Shown here: positions 8,852 through 19,099 of the stretch, piece after piece
Layout of the letters: each line of letters opens with the position of its first letter
Position numbering within the stretch: the first letter of the stretch is position 1
From: JBDREC01 sp043820105 [NCBI: Pseudomonadota bacterium]
GTDB taxonomy: Bacteria; Bdellovibrionota_F; JAHFAK01
DNA length: 64,000 nucleotides
Reading direction: 5' to 3'
Assembly (NCBI GenBank): GCA_043820105.1
Contig: JBDREC010000010.1
Location: 62,001-126,000, forward strand
The notes under the pieces: model-generated
The model's input: the letters and a program-made list of their open reading frames with translations, nothing else
Database searches by the model: none
What the model was told of the DNA's origin: nothing
Position numbers and translations under genes: made by a program

Positions 8852-10429
8852 ATGGATGCAATAATTAATAAAAAAACAATATTTATCATTCCTTTATTAA
8901 TGGTTCTTATTTTCGCTTCAAGCTGCCTTGATTTGTCTGAAAAACAAACTCAAACCACTAACCTTGATCTTGAAAAATTCTTTCCAACCGGAGCTGCTGT
9001 TTTTAGTCCTTTTCAATTGGCAAATGTTAACAACGCAATTCCAAGCTTTAAATATGCAGTAGAAGCAGAATATGAAATCGCTCGGCAATATGATACTTTT
9101 AATGAAAATATTGAAAGCGTATTTGATGGAAGTGATGCAGAGCCTGCATTATTGATAACACCGCTTAATTTTCTTCACGGTCCTGCTGACGCCACTTGTT
9201 TTGGCCCAAAACTGTATTATGAAGGTCACCCAGATGGAGCAGATGGCAGTCCAGAAGCAAACTTTGCCACAGGAGCTATAGATGACTATCCATCACTACC
9301 AACAGGAGACTTAGGCTTGTGGCTAGAAATTGATGAAACAAGCGGCCATGCTTGTGCAGCTGCTGAAATTAACTCACAAGTTGATATTGTTGGTCAACAT
9401 TTCCAGGAAGCTCTTTATGGAATATTAATGACAGCTTATGCTGCTGTTCAAGCTGAACTAATCACAGATGCTTTAGAAAGTTTTGAAGAAACAGATGTAA
9501 AAGAATATATTCCTGAATCTGAACTTTTTGCAGTTGAAGAAGCTTTAGTAAGCTATGATGGCACAGAATTTGTTTATGATATGACTCTTACTTTTGAAGA
9601 TGCTGATGGTCTGGAGTATTCAACAAATATCATTAATTATTTTACACCTGGAGCTTCATCTAATGAATATGAAGGCATTCTTTACTATTACAATCAAGCA
9701 TACTTTGCAGGCGGCCATTGCCCAAGCTCAGATGTTGTTATGGCTGGATCAATGTATTATAAAAAATCTTCAGCCAGTGAACTTTATGTAAATGCAAGAG
9801 AAGGAACTTATTGCGGTCATGATGCTGTTCCTGCTGTAGCAATAGATACTGATGTTCACCCTACAATCACAATGCTTGATCCAAATGATGGTTATGATGC
9901 ATCATCAAACCCTGATGGTTGGGGAAACAATTTCAGAATTTTTGCAGCTTCTTATGATCCAGATAGCACTGAAGGACAATATATCTATGCATGGCAAGCA
10001 GGGTTTCATGATTTTAATTCAAGAATACTGATTTCAAATGTTATAGAATATGCAGCAACAACAGCAGGGTTAGCCTACTATGGATTTGGCGATAATGTAA
10101 CAAGCTCTGATGGATCGATAAGTGGTTTTAAATGTAATTACACTGGACCTAGCGCTGATGGAGAATTGCTTGAATATGTTCAAAAACAATCATTTGAGTA
10201 TGATGCAGTTGAAGAACTTTTCTTGCCAACGGAGTCTTATATTACATATGCACCAACAAACAATTGTTTAAATGATGATGATACTTTTTGGTATGATAGA
10301 GATTTAGATGAAACTCAAAATGAAACAAGCGACGAACTTTTAGTTGGAGAAGCAGGTTCAGGTAGCACTCTAGAATTTGACTTAGCAGACATCACAGAAG
10401 TTTCAAGCCTATCTTTAATTGCATTCTAA
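8852..10429 (+). CDS. Lipoprotein of unknown function
   Basis: A strong GGAGG seven bases upstream fixes the start. A hydrophobic signal ends in the lipobox FASSC (Cys about residue 28), so the protein is predicted to be lipid-anchored. The mature part (~500 residues) is acidic and rich in Asp, Glu, Ser, Ala and Tyr, with about ten cysteines (for example in 'GHCPSS', 'TYCGHD', 'FKCNY'). This suggests a disulphide-bonded extracellular or periplasmic protein. I recognise no domain. Composition and style resemble the lipoprotein at 39112. Confidence 0.8.
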   Translation: MDAIINKKTIFIIPLLMVLIFASSCLDLSEKQTQTTNLDLEKFFPTGAAVFSPFQLANVNNAIPSFKYAVEAEYEIARQYDTFNENIESVFDGSDAEPALLITPLNFLHGPADATCFGPKLYYEGHPDGADGSPEANFATGAIDDYPSLPTGDLGLWLEIDETSGHACAAAEINSQVDIVGQHFQEALYGILMTAYAAVQAELITDALESFEETDVKEYIPESELFAVEEALVSYDGTEFVYDMTLTFEDADGLEYSTNIINYFTPGASSNEYEGILYYYNQAYFAGGHCPSSDVVMAGSMYYKKSSASELYVNAREGTYCGHDAVPAVAIDTDVHPTITMLDPNDGYDASSNPDGWGNNFRIFAASYDPDSTEGQYIYAWQAGFHDFNSRILISNVIEYAATTAGLAYYGFGDNVTSSDGSISGFKCNYTGPSADGELLEYVQKQSFEYDAVEELFLPTESYITYAPTNNCLNDDDTFWYDRDLDETQNETSDELLVGEAGSGSTLEFDLADITEVSSLSLIAF

Positions 10430-10532
10430 ACTCTATATCTATTTACTAATTAAAAAAATCCTTGCTATTCTCAAATCCATTAAATAGAATTCCTCTGTCT
10501 TTTAAAAGAAATCCCCCTCAAAACAGAAATTT

Positions 10533-10605
10533 GTAAGTAGAAAGTAGTAAGTAGTTTTATCTTCTTACCACTTACCACTTATCACTTACCACTTACCACT
10601 TATCT
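10533..10605. repeat. Short tandem degenerate repeat, 'CTTACCA' family
   Basis: Tandem copies of a short unit around GTAAGTAG on the left half, then CTTACCACTTACCACTTA on the right, in opposite orientations so the tract could fold into a hairpin. The same unit recurs at 29480-29518 and 63243-63283. It ends just before the metallopeptidase ribosome-binding site. Confidence 0.8.
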
Positions 10606-10619
10606 AAATGGAGGGAAAA

Positions 10620-12488
10620 ATGAAAAAGTTACTGGCAATTTTAATTCTCAACTTAACTGTCCTTGTTAATCTGTATGCTATCACAGACACATCAAGTGAT
10701 AAATTGAATTACAAACAGGTCATTACAAGAAACCTAGACAGTGTTAAATCATTGTCAGAGATAATGCCATTTGATGGAGGACCTAATGATAGATATTTTA
10801 CGGGTTTTCCGACAAATTGGGATTTTAAAGTTGATCTGGAGGCAGAAGAAATTTTTGCAGGAAGTGGTGTGCTTGAAAATATCATTAGCAGTGATGATAC
10901 CTTAGAAAGTCTTGATTTAAAAATATCGGATCTGGTTTATGATAAATTTGATTTTTTAGAACTTTTTAACATTGAACTACAACTTGATAAAAAAAGCTCC
11001 ATTATAAAAGATCCTAAAACTGGGCTTAGTTTTTTAAGATACACACAAATATATAAAGGTATTGAGGTCCTTGAATCAGAAGCTAACTTTAGATTTAAAT
11101 TTTCAAACCTTGTTGATTTTGACACTCTTGTTTTTAAAAACATTAACCTTGATACTAAAACAAAAATTTCTAAAGAAGCGGCCCTTAGAATTTCTAGTGC
11201 TTCAATGAATTGCGAAAAAGAAGTCTGTGAAGTAAGTTCCTCAAACAAGCTTTTTATTTACCCAATAAAAACTGGCCAAGCTTATGAGTATAAATTGGTA
11301 TGGGAAAATAAAATAGGAAAGGCAAATCCTTATAGTCTTTGGACTTCATACGTAGATGCTCATACTGGAGATGTTATTGAAAACTATAATACTGTTTTTT
11401 ATGTCACAGGAAGCATAATGGGCACAGCTCACCCCAGAAAATACTCAGAAGATAAAATTGAAATTCCAATGAAAGGTCTGCATATTAACTTTGCAGGAAA
11501 AACAAGTATCGTTGATGAAGATGGCTATTTTGAACTTCCACAAAAAACCGGGAAAATGACCTTTGCATTAAAGGGTGAAGGCGCAGATGTTAAATTGTGT
11601 AAAACAGCTATTCTTGATATCCTTGGAGCTTTAACAGATGTTGTTGATCAATCAAGATGTAAAACCGAGCAAAAAAGCTTTTATAAAGATATTACAAACC
11701 CAAATGAAGATATTTCAATATATCTTGACGAGCGTACCTTAAATGACTCTGAACTTGATGCATACTTTCATGTAAATGAAGTAATAGACTTCGCGTCACA
11801 GTTCATAGATCTTGATTGGTTTAATAGATCTTTGCCAGTAAAAGTAAACATTGAAGAACTGCAAATAAAATTTGCTTTTTTACCTCTGGTAAAACAAAAA
11901 GCAGCTTGCAATGCTTTTTGGGATGGCTCAAGTTTAAGCTTTTTCGAAGAAGGCATTTTAGAAAAAGAAGATTTAAAAGTAAAATGCGCAAATACAGGCA
12001 CAATTGCTGATATTATTTATCATGAATGGGGACATGGCTTTGATCAAAATTCACATGGAGGTAAAATCCATGATCCAATAAAAAGTGAAGCCATTGCTGA
12101 CATAATTGCCTTTCATATTACAGATGATTTTGAGATGGCCCCAGGTTTCTTTTTAGAGGGCTCTCCAACAGGTCTTGACTATATTAGAGAAGTAGAAACA
12201 AACAGACATTATCCAGAAGACTTGCAGCAAGAACCACACTATGACAGCTTGATTTTCAGCTCAATGTGGTGGGACCTAAGACAAAGCTTAATAAACAAAT
12301 ATGGTTATAAAGATGGAAACTTCCATTCAGCTAAACTTTTATTTCAACATGTTCCATATTCAACCAAATATACCAATTCTCTATCTGCTGTCTTAGTAGC
12401 TGATGATGATGATGGAAATCTGGCAAATGGAACACCCAATGAAGGCCTAATTAGAGCCGCTTTTTATGATCATGGCTTAGATAGTTAA
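10620..12488 (+). CDS. Secreted zinc metallopeptidase (FTP domain, gluzincin, M36/M4-like)
   Basis: A signal peptide (residues 1-20, ending LYA) is followed by an FTP/PepSY-type propeptide (about 70-230, including 'GLSFLRYTQIYKGIEVLES') that normally chaperones and inhibits the protease. The catalytic HEWGH spans H468-H472, and the third zinc ligand is likely E490 in 'SEAIADI'. 'PHYDSLIFSSMWWDL' matches the later active-site region of M4/M36 enzymes. I chose ATG 10620 over 10608 because GGAGGG (10610-10615) lies between them and fits the later start. Probably exported across the outer membrane or kept in the periplasm; its substrates are unknown. Confidence 0.85.
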   Translation: MKKLLAILILNLTVLVNLYAITDTSSDKLNYKQVITRNLDSVKSLSEIMPFDGGPNDRYFTGFPTNWDFKVDLEAEEIFAGSGVLENIISSDDTLESLDLKISDLVYDKFDFLELFNIELQLDKKSSIIKDPKTGLSFLRYTQIYKGIEVLESEANFRFKFSNLVDFDTLVFKNINLDTKTKISKEAALRISSASMNCEKEVCEVSSSNKLFIYPIKTGQAYEYKLVWENKIGKANPYSLWTSYVDAHTGDVIENYNTVFYVTGSIMGTAHPRKYSEDKIEIPMKGLHINFAGKTSIVDEDGYFELPQKTGKMTFALKGEGADVKLCKTAILDILGALTDVVDQSRCKTEQKSFYKDITNPNEDISIYLDERTLNDSELDAYFHVNEVIDFASQFIDLDWFNRSLPVKVNIEELQIKFAFLPLVKQKAACNAFWDGSSLSFFEEGILEKEDLKVKCANTGTIADIIYHEWGHGFDQNSHGGKIHDPIKSEAIADIIAFHITDDFEMAPGFFLEGSPTGLDYIREVETNRHYPEDLQQEPHYDSLIFSSMWWDLRQSLINKYGYKDGNFHSAKLLFQHVPYSTKYTNSLSAVLVADDDDGNLANGTPNEGLIRAAFYDHGLDS

Positions 12489-12576
12489 TTAGAAGCACTT
12501 CACATTTGACATTTTTGTGCGTACGCCTTACAGCGTACAGCGATAAAATAAATTATTTCGAATTTAGTTGTTAGTA

Positions 12577-13299
12577 ATGAAAATTAAAATCCTTAATATA
12601 AATGTAGATGTAATTGACCTTGATAACTTGTTTGAAAAACTTCTTATAGCAAAAAAAACAAACCAGAAAATAACAATTAATTATTTAAACATCCATGTTG
12701 CAAATGAAGCATATAAAAATAAAAAATTACTTGAAGCTTTAAATGATTCTGATATAGTTTATTGCGATGGCGATGGAATTCGTCTTGGATCATACCTGAC
12801 AAAACAAATAGTTCCTCCCAAAAATACAGGCGCTGATTTTATTGATGAACTTACTGCTTTCTGTGAAAAAAATAATATCTCAATTTTCTATTTGGGAGGT
12901 ACAAAGGAAGTTTCAGAAAAAGCTGAAGCTCTATTTAGAAATAAGTATCCTTTTTTATCAATTAAAGGGTTTAAAGATGGATATTTTGATTTTAATGATA
13001 AAAGTGTAGTTGAAGAAATCAATGAAGCAAGCCCTGATTTATTGATAGTTGGCATGGGAACTCCAGCTCAAGAATTATGGATCAGGGAAAATAAAGGCAT
13101 GCTTAATGCAAAGACCATATGGGCAATAGGTGGAACACTTGATTATTTAACGGGAAAACAGAAAAGAGGTTCAAAGCTAATGAGAGATTTACACCTTGAA
13201 TGGCTTGGAAGATTTCTATCAGATCCTCTGAGATTATGGAAACGCTATTTAATCGGAAATTGCTTATTTCTTTATAGGGTTTTATTTGGACGTTCCTGA
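12577..13299 (+). CDS. WecG/TagA/CpsF-family glycosyltransferase
   Basis: Transfers a sugar (ManNAc/ManNAcA type in known members) to a lipid-linked glycan precursor at the inner face of the membrane. Family features: 'NYLNIHVANEAYKN' near residue 30-45, 'DIVYCDGDGIRLG', 'TGADFIDELTAFCEK', 'IFYLGGTKEVSEKAE', 'PDLLIVGMGTPAQELWIRENK' and 'WAIGGTLDYLTGKQKRG'. 240 residues is the standard length. No clear Shine-Dalgarno is visible; an in-frame TTG at 12568 is an alternative start. A short hairpin (GTACGC/GCGTAC, about 12520-12540) lies between it and the peptidase gene. Confidence 0.9.
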   Translation: MKIKILNINVDVIDLDNLFEKLLIAKKTNQKITINYLNIHVANEAYKNKKLLEALNDSDIVYCDGDGIRLGSYLTKQIVPPKNTGADFIDELTAFCEKNNISIFYLGGTKEVSEKAEALFRNKYPFLSIKGFKDGYFDFNDKSVVEEINEASPDLLIVGMGTPAQELWIRENKGMLNAKTIWAIGGTLDYLTGKQKRGSKLMRDLHLEWLGRFLSDPLRLWKRYLIGNCLFLYRVLFGRS

Positions 13300-13429
13300 A
13301 AAAAATAAAAGTTTTGTTGATTTATTGAGAATAAATTATTATAAACACGTGTTAATTTTATAGAATTTCGAAACAGAACTTAGACTAGCTGCATTAAATA
13401 GATAAATCTGGAGGGGCAGAAATTTACTT

Positions 13430-16400
13430 ATGATAATAAAATTATTTAAACAATATTCAATAGTATTATTAATTTTTTTAATAATAGCTATTGGGGGATG
13501 TAGAAAAGATGTTAAAAGCCCAGTAGCTTTTGAAGGATATTCAAAAGATGGAGCAAGCTCTACAGTTTTACCTCCTTTTTCCAAAAACCAAAAAATAGAT
13601 ATCAGCACCCAGAACACGCAATCAAATCAAATTAATAGACAAACAGATAGTCTGCTCATAGCTAAGAAACTAAGCCATCTTGATGGTCTTCCAAGGGCTG
13701 CAAACTTAATGGCAAAACCAAATGATTATTTTTTAAAAAATGATAAAATTTGGGTTGTTGTTCAAGGCCTTGGAAGAGATATTGCCTTAAATCCCTATGG
13801 TGGCAATATTATAGATGCTTCATTTATTGGTGAAAATGATTATTTTAATGAAATGGGTCTTTTAATTAATGGTGCATTTACATTTGAGCCTAAGGAGGCA
13901 AAAGTAATCACTGATGGTTCAGATGGCAAAGAAGCAAGGATTAGGTTCAATGGTGAAGTAACTAGCTTTGATTATATTGATGTTGGAATGGTTTTAAAAA
14001 TATCTCAATCAAACATGAATGTTCCAATTGAACTTGATGATAAAAACATTCCTAATCTTAGCGTAGAAATTGATTATGTACTTAAACCTGAATGGAAGCA
14101 CGTTGAAATTGAAACAAGGCTTACTAATAATGCTGACACAGAAATCCCTTTATTGCTTGGACATGTTTTTGATGTAGGAAGAGATATTTATTCTTTTGCA
14201 CCTATGGGATGCGGGTTTGCCAATGGCGCCAATAATATGCCTTTTTCAGCAATGAATGATACTCTAATTTTTGCGGGTAAAGAGCCTGTATCTTATGGTG
14301 TAAGGTATCATGGAAGTAAAGATAATTTTTTAATTAACGCAGCTTCAGTTCTTTTTTCAATCTACAAGCTTGAAAATCCAATTTCCTTACTTTCCTTTAA
14401 AACGAATCCACCACTAAAGATTGCGCCCAAAGATACCCTAACCATGACTTCGGATTTCATTCTTGGAACAGGAGATGTTTCATCTGTGCTTGAAAAATCC
14501 CTTGCCCTATCAGAAGAAAAAACATTCTCATTAAATGGCAAGATTACTTTAAAAGAAAGCACTCAGCCCATTTCAAATGCAATAATAGCAGTAGACAAGC
14601 TAAGCGAAAAAAACAATAAATATTTACCTTATTCAAATACAACTTCAAATAATGAATCTTTTCACTTTTCCTTACCAACAGGCAATTACAGGGTTTATGC
14701 ATATAAAAAAGGTTATCCTTACATAACAACAAACAATGAACCTGATTATCATGCAGTAGAAGTCACAGATAATAATCCAGCTGACCTGGCTCTGCAATTA
14801 GGTGAAACAGGAAAAGTAGTATTTTCAATACAATCATCTGATGGAAATTTTTTACCTGGCAAAGTTGTGGTCGTTGGTAATGACCCATCATTGCCTACTC
14901 AGACTATTGAAAACATAGACTTTGAACCTGTTCCCTATGGAATTTCAACAGTTGAATTTACTGGAAACGGCAAAAAAGAATTTAACCTTGAACCTGGAAA
15001 GTATAAACTATTTGCATATAGAGGTCTTGAATATGCTCCATATTCAAAGGAAATTGAAGTAAAAGCTTCAGAAACAAGTACTTTTTCAGCTGTAATTGAA
15101 AAAGTAATAGATACAGAAGGCTATATTTCAGGCGACTTTCACATTCATACAGGAATTTCATCTGATGGAAAAATTAGCATTGAAAATAAAGCAATTGCAA
15201 TTTCAGCAGAAGGTTTAGAAATAGCAGCAATTACTGATCATGATTATTTAAATAACATTGAGCAAGAAATTACAAATCTTGGTTACTCTGAATATTTCAA
15301 ACCCTTGATTGGAGAAGAAATGACAACATCCAACAGGGGTCATATGAATATTTACCCTTACTTAAAAACAGCTGAAGAAAAAACAAATAATGGTGCTGTT
15401 GACTGGTCAGGACCAGGTAGAGTAAGTAAAACTTACGATGAAGTATTTGAAAACTATCCAGCTGAAAATGAAAGAGTAATACAACTTAATCACCCAAGGG
15501 GCAATTCCAGGGAAAAAGCGATCTGGAATGAATACTTCTCAGTAATGGACCTTGACTTTCAGGATAGCAAACCAACAGTTGGTGAAAAAGCGTGGTCAAA
15601 TGATGCCATGAGATTACCTGAAAACGCCCCAAGAAAAATATTTACTCATTTCACAGCTTCTGAAGTTTATTCGTGGTTTGATCTTGTTTTTAAAGATTCT
15701 CTAAACTTCTTTAATCATGGTAAAATACACACAATGCTTGGCGGATCAGATTCTCATAAAAGCAAATATGCTGAAATAGTAGGTTTTCCAAGAAATTATA
15801 TTTATTTTGGAACAGATAATATAAGCGACATTAGCCCAGAAGACGTTGCCAGGAGAATTAACAAAGGAAATGTTTCAATAAGTGGTGGTATTTTTACGAA
15901 ACTCAGACTTGGAGAAAATGGTAATATTAGCAATGATGTTTGTGAAGGAGAATTAATCACTTTAAATTCAGGGCAAGTTGAACTTGATATTACAATTGAA
16001 ACAATCTTTGCTTATAAAGAGGTCAAACTTTCAATCATTGATAGCGGAGAATACGCCAAAGATTCTAAAGGCACGAAATATGACAATGACCATACTGTAG
16101 AACTTGCAGAAGTTTCAAGCTCAGGAGGCTTTAAGAAATATACCTTTAATGATAAAATTACAGTTGATGTAAATAAAGATTCATATTTTATAATCTTGGT
16201 CCAGGGTGGTTCCTTGTTTCCTTATATTCCATATCATAAAGGAACAGTTGAAGACACTCAAATCACAGATCTTTTTAATGGCGAACCTACACAAGAAGCA
16301 CCAAAAGCTCGAGCCATTACAAATCCTATATTTGTAGATTATGATGGTGACGGTGAATTCAAACCAAGCTTTAAAAAAGCCAGCTCTGAAATACCAGATG

Positions 16401-16438
16401 AAATAAAAAGTGGACACTTTGTTGCTAATAAGAGATAA
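13430..16438 (+). CDS. Lipoprotein with C-terminal PHP metallohydrolase domain (CehA/McbA-like)
   Basis: The N-terminal signal ends in lipobox IGGC (Cys about 24). The middle (about 370-565) contains carboxypeptidase-regulatory-like beta domains, e.g. 'NAIIAVDKLSEKNN' and 'GNYRVYAYKKGYPYI'. The PHP domain (about 565-900) has HIH at 571-573, DHD at 603-605, and a later 'LGGSDSHKSKYAE', all metal ligands of the amidohydrolase-like PHP fold used by CehA-type hydrolases. The role is hydrolysis of an unknown substrate outside the inner membrane. GGAGGGG precedes the start. 1002 residues is long for the family because of the N-terminal beta-rich region. Confidence 0.85.
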   Translation: MIIKLFKQYSIVLLIFLIIAIGGCRKDVKSPVAFEGYSKDGASSTVLPPFSKNQKIDISTQNTQSNQINRQTDSLLIAKKLSHLDGLPRAANLMAKPNDYFLKNDKIWVVVQGLGRDIALNPYGGNIIDASFIGENDYFNEMGLLINGAFTFEPKEAKVITDGSDGKEARIRFNGEVTSFDYIDVGMVLKISQSNMNVPIELDDKNIPNLSVEIDYVLKPEWKHVEIETRLTNNADTEIPLLLGHVFDVGRDIYSFAPMGCGFANGANNMPFSAMNDTLIFAGKEPVSYGVRYHGSKDNFLINAASVLFSIYKLENPISLLSFKTNPPLKIAPKDTLTMTSDFILGTGDVSSVLEKSLALSEEKTFSLNGKITLKESTQPISNAIIAVDKLSEKNNKYLPYSNTTSNNESFHFSLPTGNYRVYAYKKGYPYITTNNEPDYHAVEVTDNNPADLALQLGETGKVVFSIQSSDGNFLPGKVVVVGNDPSLPTQTIENIDFEPVPYGISTVEFTGNGKKEFNLEPGKYKLFAYRGLEYAPYSKEIEVKASETSTFSAVIEKVIDTEGYISGDFHIHTGISSDGKISIENKAIAISAEGLEIAAITDHDYLNNIEQEITNLGYSEYFKPLIGEEMTTSNRGHMNIYPYLKTAEEKTNNGAVDWSGPGRVSKTYDEVFENYPAENERVIQLNHPRGNSREKAIWNEYFSVMDLDFQDSKPTVGEKAWSNDAMRLPENAPRKIFTHFTASEVYSWFDLVFKDSLNFFNHGKIHTMLGGSDSHKSKYAEIVGFPRNYIYFGTDNISDISPEDVARRINKGNVSISGGIFTKLRLGENGNISNDVCEGELITLNSGQVELDITIETIFAYKEVKLSIIDSGEYAKDSKGTKYDNDHTVELAEVSSSGGFKKYTFNDKITVDVNKDSYFIILVQGGSLFPYIPYHKGTVEDTQITDLFNGEPTQEAPKARAITNPIFVDYDGDGEFKPSFKKASSEIPDEIKSGHFVANKR

Positions 16439-16508
16439 TGCTCGTTTAAAGTAAAATTTAATTTTATCTTAAAAAAAATAATTTTAATAAAACAAAGGTG
16501 TTTTTTTC

Positions 16509-18167
16509 ATGTCAAATAAAATTAATATTATTGTAGAAGGCAAAGACTTTACTATAGATAAAGACACAACTTTGCTTGAACTCATACAAGAACACTATAC
16601 TGATATTCAATTCAAGGTGCTTGCTGGAAATATTAACCATACAGTCAATAACCTAAGAACTTGCCTAAATGATAATGACAATGTTGAATTCATAACTTAT
16701 AGTTCATCTATTGGAAGAGAAATATACAGAAGAAGTCTATCCTTTCTGCTTTTCAGAGCAATTTTTGAAACACAAAGAAATACAAGACTTGTTTTATCAC
16801 GGTCTGTCGGAAATTCATGGTATTATGATTTCTATTCAGACACACCCGTAACAGAAGGCTTTCTCTCAAAAATTGAAGAAAAAATGCAAGAGTATGTAAA
16901 AAACAATGAAGAAATCACTTCTGAAATTTTACCAAGAGAACGAGCAAGGGAATTTTTCGAAGAAAGAGCATATGCTGATAAAGTAAGACTATTAAAGCAT
17001 GTTGACCACGAAAATATTGAAATTTATAAAACAGGCAAGGTTTATGACTACAACCATCTTCCGTGTGTTCCATCAGCTGCCCATCTCGCGGCATTTGAAC
17101 TAAGGCCTTATGAATCCGGATTTTTATTAGTCTTTCCCAACCCTAAAAGCAGCAATAAGATGTCACACATCCCATATCAACCAAAACTTTTCAAAATTCA
17201 CCAGGAAGCTAAAGAGTGGGGAAGAATCTTAAGAATCAACAACATTGGCAGACTAAATGAATACATAAGCAGAGATAGAGGCCCTGAGCTAATAAGAATA
17301 GCAGAAGCTTTTCATGAAAAAAAAATTGCCCAAATCGCTGACCAAATCAAACAAAATTCCTCAGAACTTAAAATCGTATTTATTGCTGGCCCTTCTTCCT
17401 CTGGAAAAACTACTTTTTCAAAAAGACTTCGAACACATTTACTTGTAAATGGAATAGAACCCCATGTTATTTCGCTGGATGATTTTTATTTGGACAGGGA
17501 ATGCACTCCCAAGAAAAAAGACGGCACTTTTGACTTTGAGCACATTAAGGCAATAGACATAAAACTTTTTAATAAAATACTATTTGATTTATTAAAAGGT
17601 GAGAAAGTTTGCTTGCCGAAATTTGATTTTGCACAAGGCATGAGAATAAAAGATGCTAGAAAAATCGAAATGTTTGAAGATCAAATACTGATTATTGAGG
17701 GTATTCATGGTCTTAATGAAGCCCTAACTTTTTCAGTTCCTAAAAGAAATATATTTAAAATTTACATCAGTGCTCTCACACAAATTTCAATAGATGATCA
17801 TAATAGAATTTCAACAAGAAAAAATCGACTAATCAGAAGAATGGTTAGAGATAATACTTTTAGAGGATACAGCGCATTAAATACCTTAAAAATTTGGCCT
17901 TCTGTTACAGCAGGAGAAGAAAAGTGGATTTTCCCATTTCAGGAAAAAGCAGATATAATTTTCAACTCAGCATTATTTTATGAACTTTCTGTATTAAAAC
18001 CACATATCATCCCACTTCTTGAAGAAATACCCAAAGATGACCCCTGTCATTTACAAGCTTCAAATTTATTAAACTTTTTAAAACTAATAAAAAGCATTGA
18101 TAATGAAGCAGACATTCCATCAACTTCTATTTTACGTGAGTTTATTGGTGGATCGGCGTTTAAATAG
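16509..18167 (+). CDS. TGS/ThrRS-like domain fused to uridine kinase
   Basis: Nucleoside (uridine-type) kinase of the PRK family. The N-terminus (about 4-65) is a ubiquitin-like TGS domain. Residues about 70-220 resemble the second additional domain of threonyl-tRNA synthetase ('FFEERAYADKVRLLKHVD', 'YDYNHLPCVPSAAHLAAFEL'). The kinase follows, with P-loop GPSSSGKTT (294-302), 'ISLDDFYLDRECTPKK' and 'ILIIEGIHGLN'. This architecture is known in several phyla, but its physiological substrate is little characterised. AAAGGTG precedes the ATG. Monocistronic. Confidence 0.88.
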   Translation: MSNKINIIVEGKDFTIDKDTTLLELIQEHYTDIQFKVLAGNINHTVNNLRTCLNDNDNVEFITYSSSIGREIYRRSLSFLLFRAIFETQRNTRLVLSRSVGNSWYYDFYSDTPVTEGFLSKIEEKMQEYVKNNEEITSEILPRERAREFFEERAYADKVRLLKHVDHENIEIYKTGKVYDYNHLPCVPSAAHLAAFELRPYESGFLLVFPNPKSSNKMSHIPYQPKLFKIHQEAKEWGRILRINNIGRLNEYISRDRGPELIRIAEAFHEKKIAQIADQIKQNSSELKIVFIAGPSSSGKTTFSKRLRTHLLVNGIEPHVISLDDFYLDRECTPKKKDGTFDFEHIKAIDIKLFNKILFDLLKGEKVCLPKFDFAQGMRIKDARKIEMFEDQILIIEGIHGLNEALTFSVPKRNIFKIYISALTQISIDDHNRISTRKNRLIRRMVRDNTFRGYSALNTLKIWPSVTAGEEKWIFPFQEKADIIFNSALFYELSVLKPHIIPLLEEIPKDDPCHLQASNLLNFLKLIKSIDNEADIPSTSILREFIGGSAFK

Positions 18168-18204
18168 GGAACAAGAGCGCAGGGGAACAAGGGCGCAAGG
18201 CACC
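18167..18204. repeat. Short tandem degenerate repeat, 'GGGAACAAGGGCGC' family
   Basis: Two and a half copies of a ~14-base unit GGGAACAAGAGCGC/GGGAACAAGGGCGC directly after the kinase stop codon. The same family occurs at 59966-60001 and, on the other strand, at 62084-62146. Confidence 0.75.
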
Positions 18205-18212
18205 AGGATTTT

Positions 18213-18974
18213 TTAATTATACTTTTTCAAGTAGTCATCAATTAACGATTTATTAACTTTTGTAATTGAAGTTAGAAACTTGTTTTTCATGGATATTGCA
18301 TATGGATTGTAGTTCATCATGTCACTAAAAAGCTGTTTTGAATCATTGCAGGTTTGTTGCATTAGTTGCATGAGCCTATTAAACCCCAAGGTGCTGAGAT
18401 GCGAGTCTTGTATATTCAGTTCTTTTAATATTCTTCCAATGTAATGAGTAAGAGCTTGTGAATTCGCAGCTATTCTATCATGTTCATCAGGTGACATTTC
18501 AACAACATTAAAACCTATTTGTTTCAAATTCCTCTTCCACAAATGATAATCTTTTGATTTCTTTCCCACTGGATAAATAATCCAATTTGGTTTTAAATGC
18601 TTTTTAGTTAAGGGATTAAAGCTATCAGGTCCAAAAAGAGGATGAGAAGAAATAAAAGTATATTTACTAGAATCATATTTTTTCATTTCTTGAGCAGGAT
18701 GCAAGTTAACAGAACATGTTTCAACTATAGTAGCTCCATCTTGAGCGATTTTCATTATACTCGAAATAGTTCTTGAAAACTGATTAATTGGAACACAAAT
18801 AAAAATAACTTCATTTTGACATGCCTGCTTTTTAGAAACAAAATCTACTTTAAGTTTTTTCGCGATTTTACTCAGATTTTTTTTAGAATCAAAAACCTCA
18901 ACCTTGAATTGAGTTTTTAATATTTGTGCTAGAATTTGACCAAAACGACCAAACCCATAAATAGTTATTTTCAT
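18213..18974 (-). CDS. tyrA: Prephenate/arogenate dehydrogenase
   Basis: Oxidative decarboxylation of prephenate (or arogenate) in tyrosine synthesis, NAD(P)-dependent. The dinucleotide loop is YGFGRFGQILA (residues 5-15); 'VIFICVPINQFSRTI' follows, then 'SSHPLFGPDS' with the conserved active-site His and 'DRIAANSQALTHYIGR'. It is 253 residues, the short TyrA form without chorismate mutase or ACT domain. Specificity for prephenate versus arogenate cannot be read reliably. No strong ribosome-binding site is visible. Confidence 0.85.
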   Translation of the reverse strand: MKITIYGFGRFGQILAQILKTQFKVEVFDSKKNLSKIAKKLKVDFVSKKQACQNEVIFICVPINQFSRTISSIMKIAQDGATIVETCSVNLHPAQEMKKYDSSKYTFISSHPLFGPDSFNPLTKKHLKPNWIIYPVGKKSKDYHLWKRNLKQIGFNVVEMSPDEHDRIAANSQALTHYIGRILKELNIQDSHLSTLGFNRLMQLMQQTCNDSKQLFSDMMNYNPYAISMKNKFLTSITKVNKSLIDDYLKKYN

Positions 18975-18993
18975 TAGTTACTTTATATTTAAA

Positions 18994-19097
18994 GCAGTAT
19001 TTAGTATTTAGTATTCAGATAAGAAGAAAAACTAATTACTGAATACCGAATACCGAATACTGAATACTGAATACCGAATACTGAATACCGAATACCA
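18994..19097. repeat. Short tandem degenerate repeat, 'GAATACCGAATACT' family
   Basis: Left part: copies of TTTAGTATTTAGTATTCAG. Right part: seven or more copies of a 7-base unit GAATACC/GAATACT/ATACTGA. The two arms are roughly inverted, so a long imperfect hairpin is possible. A second tract is at 28317-28382. It lies between tyrA and cpaF. Confidence 0.85.
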
Positions 19098-19099
19098 TT

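Noticed and set aside
18994-19097. Repeat tract as a CRISPR array
   Set aside because: Units are ~7 bases, directly tandem and degenerate, with no spacers and no cas genes.
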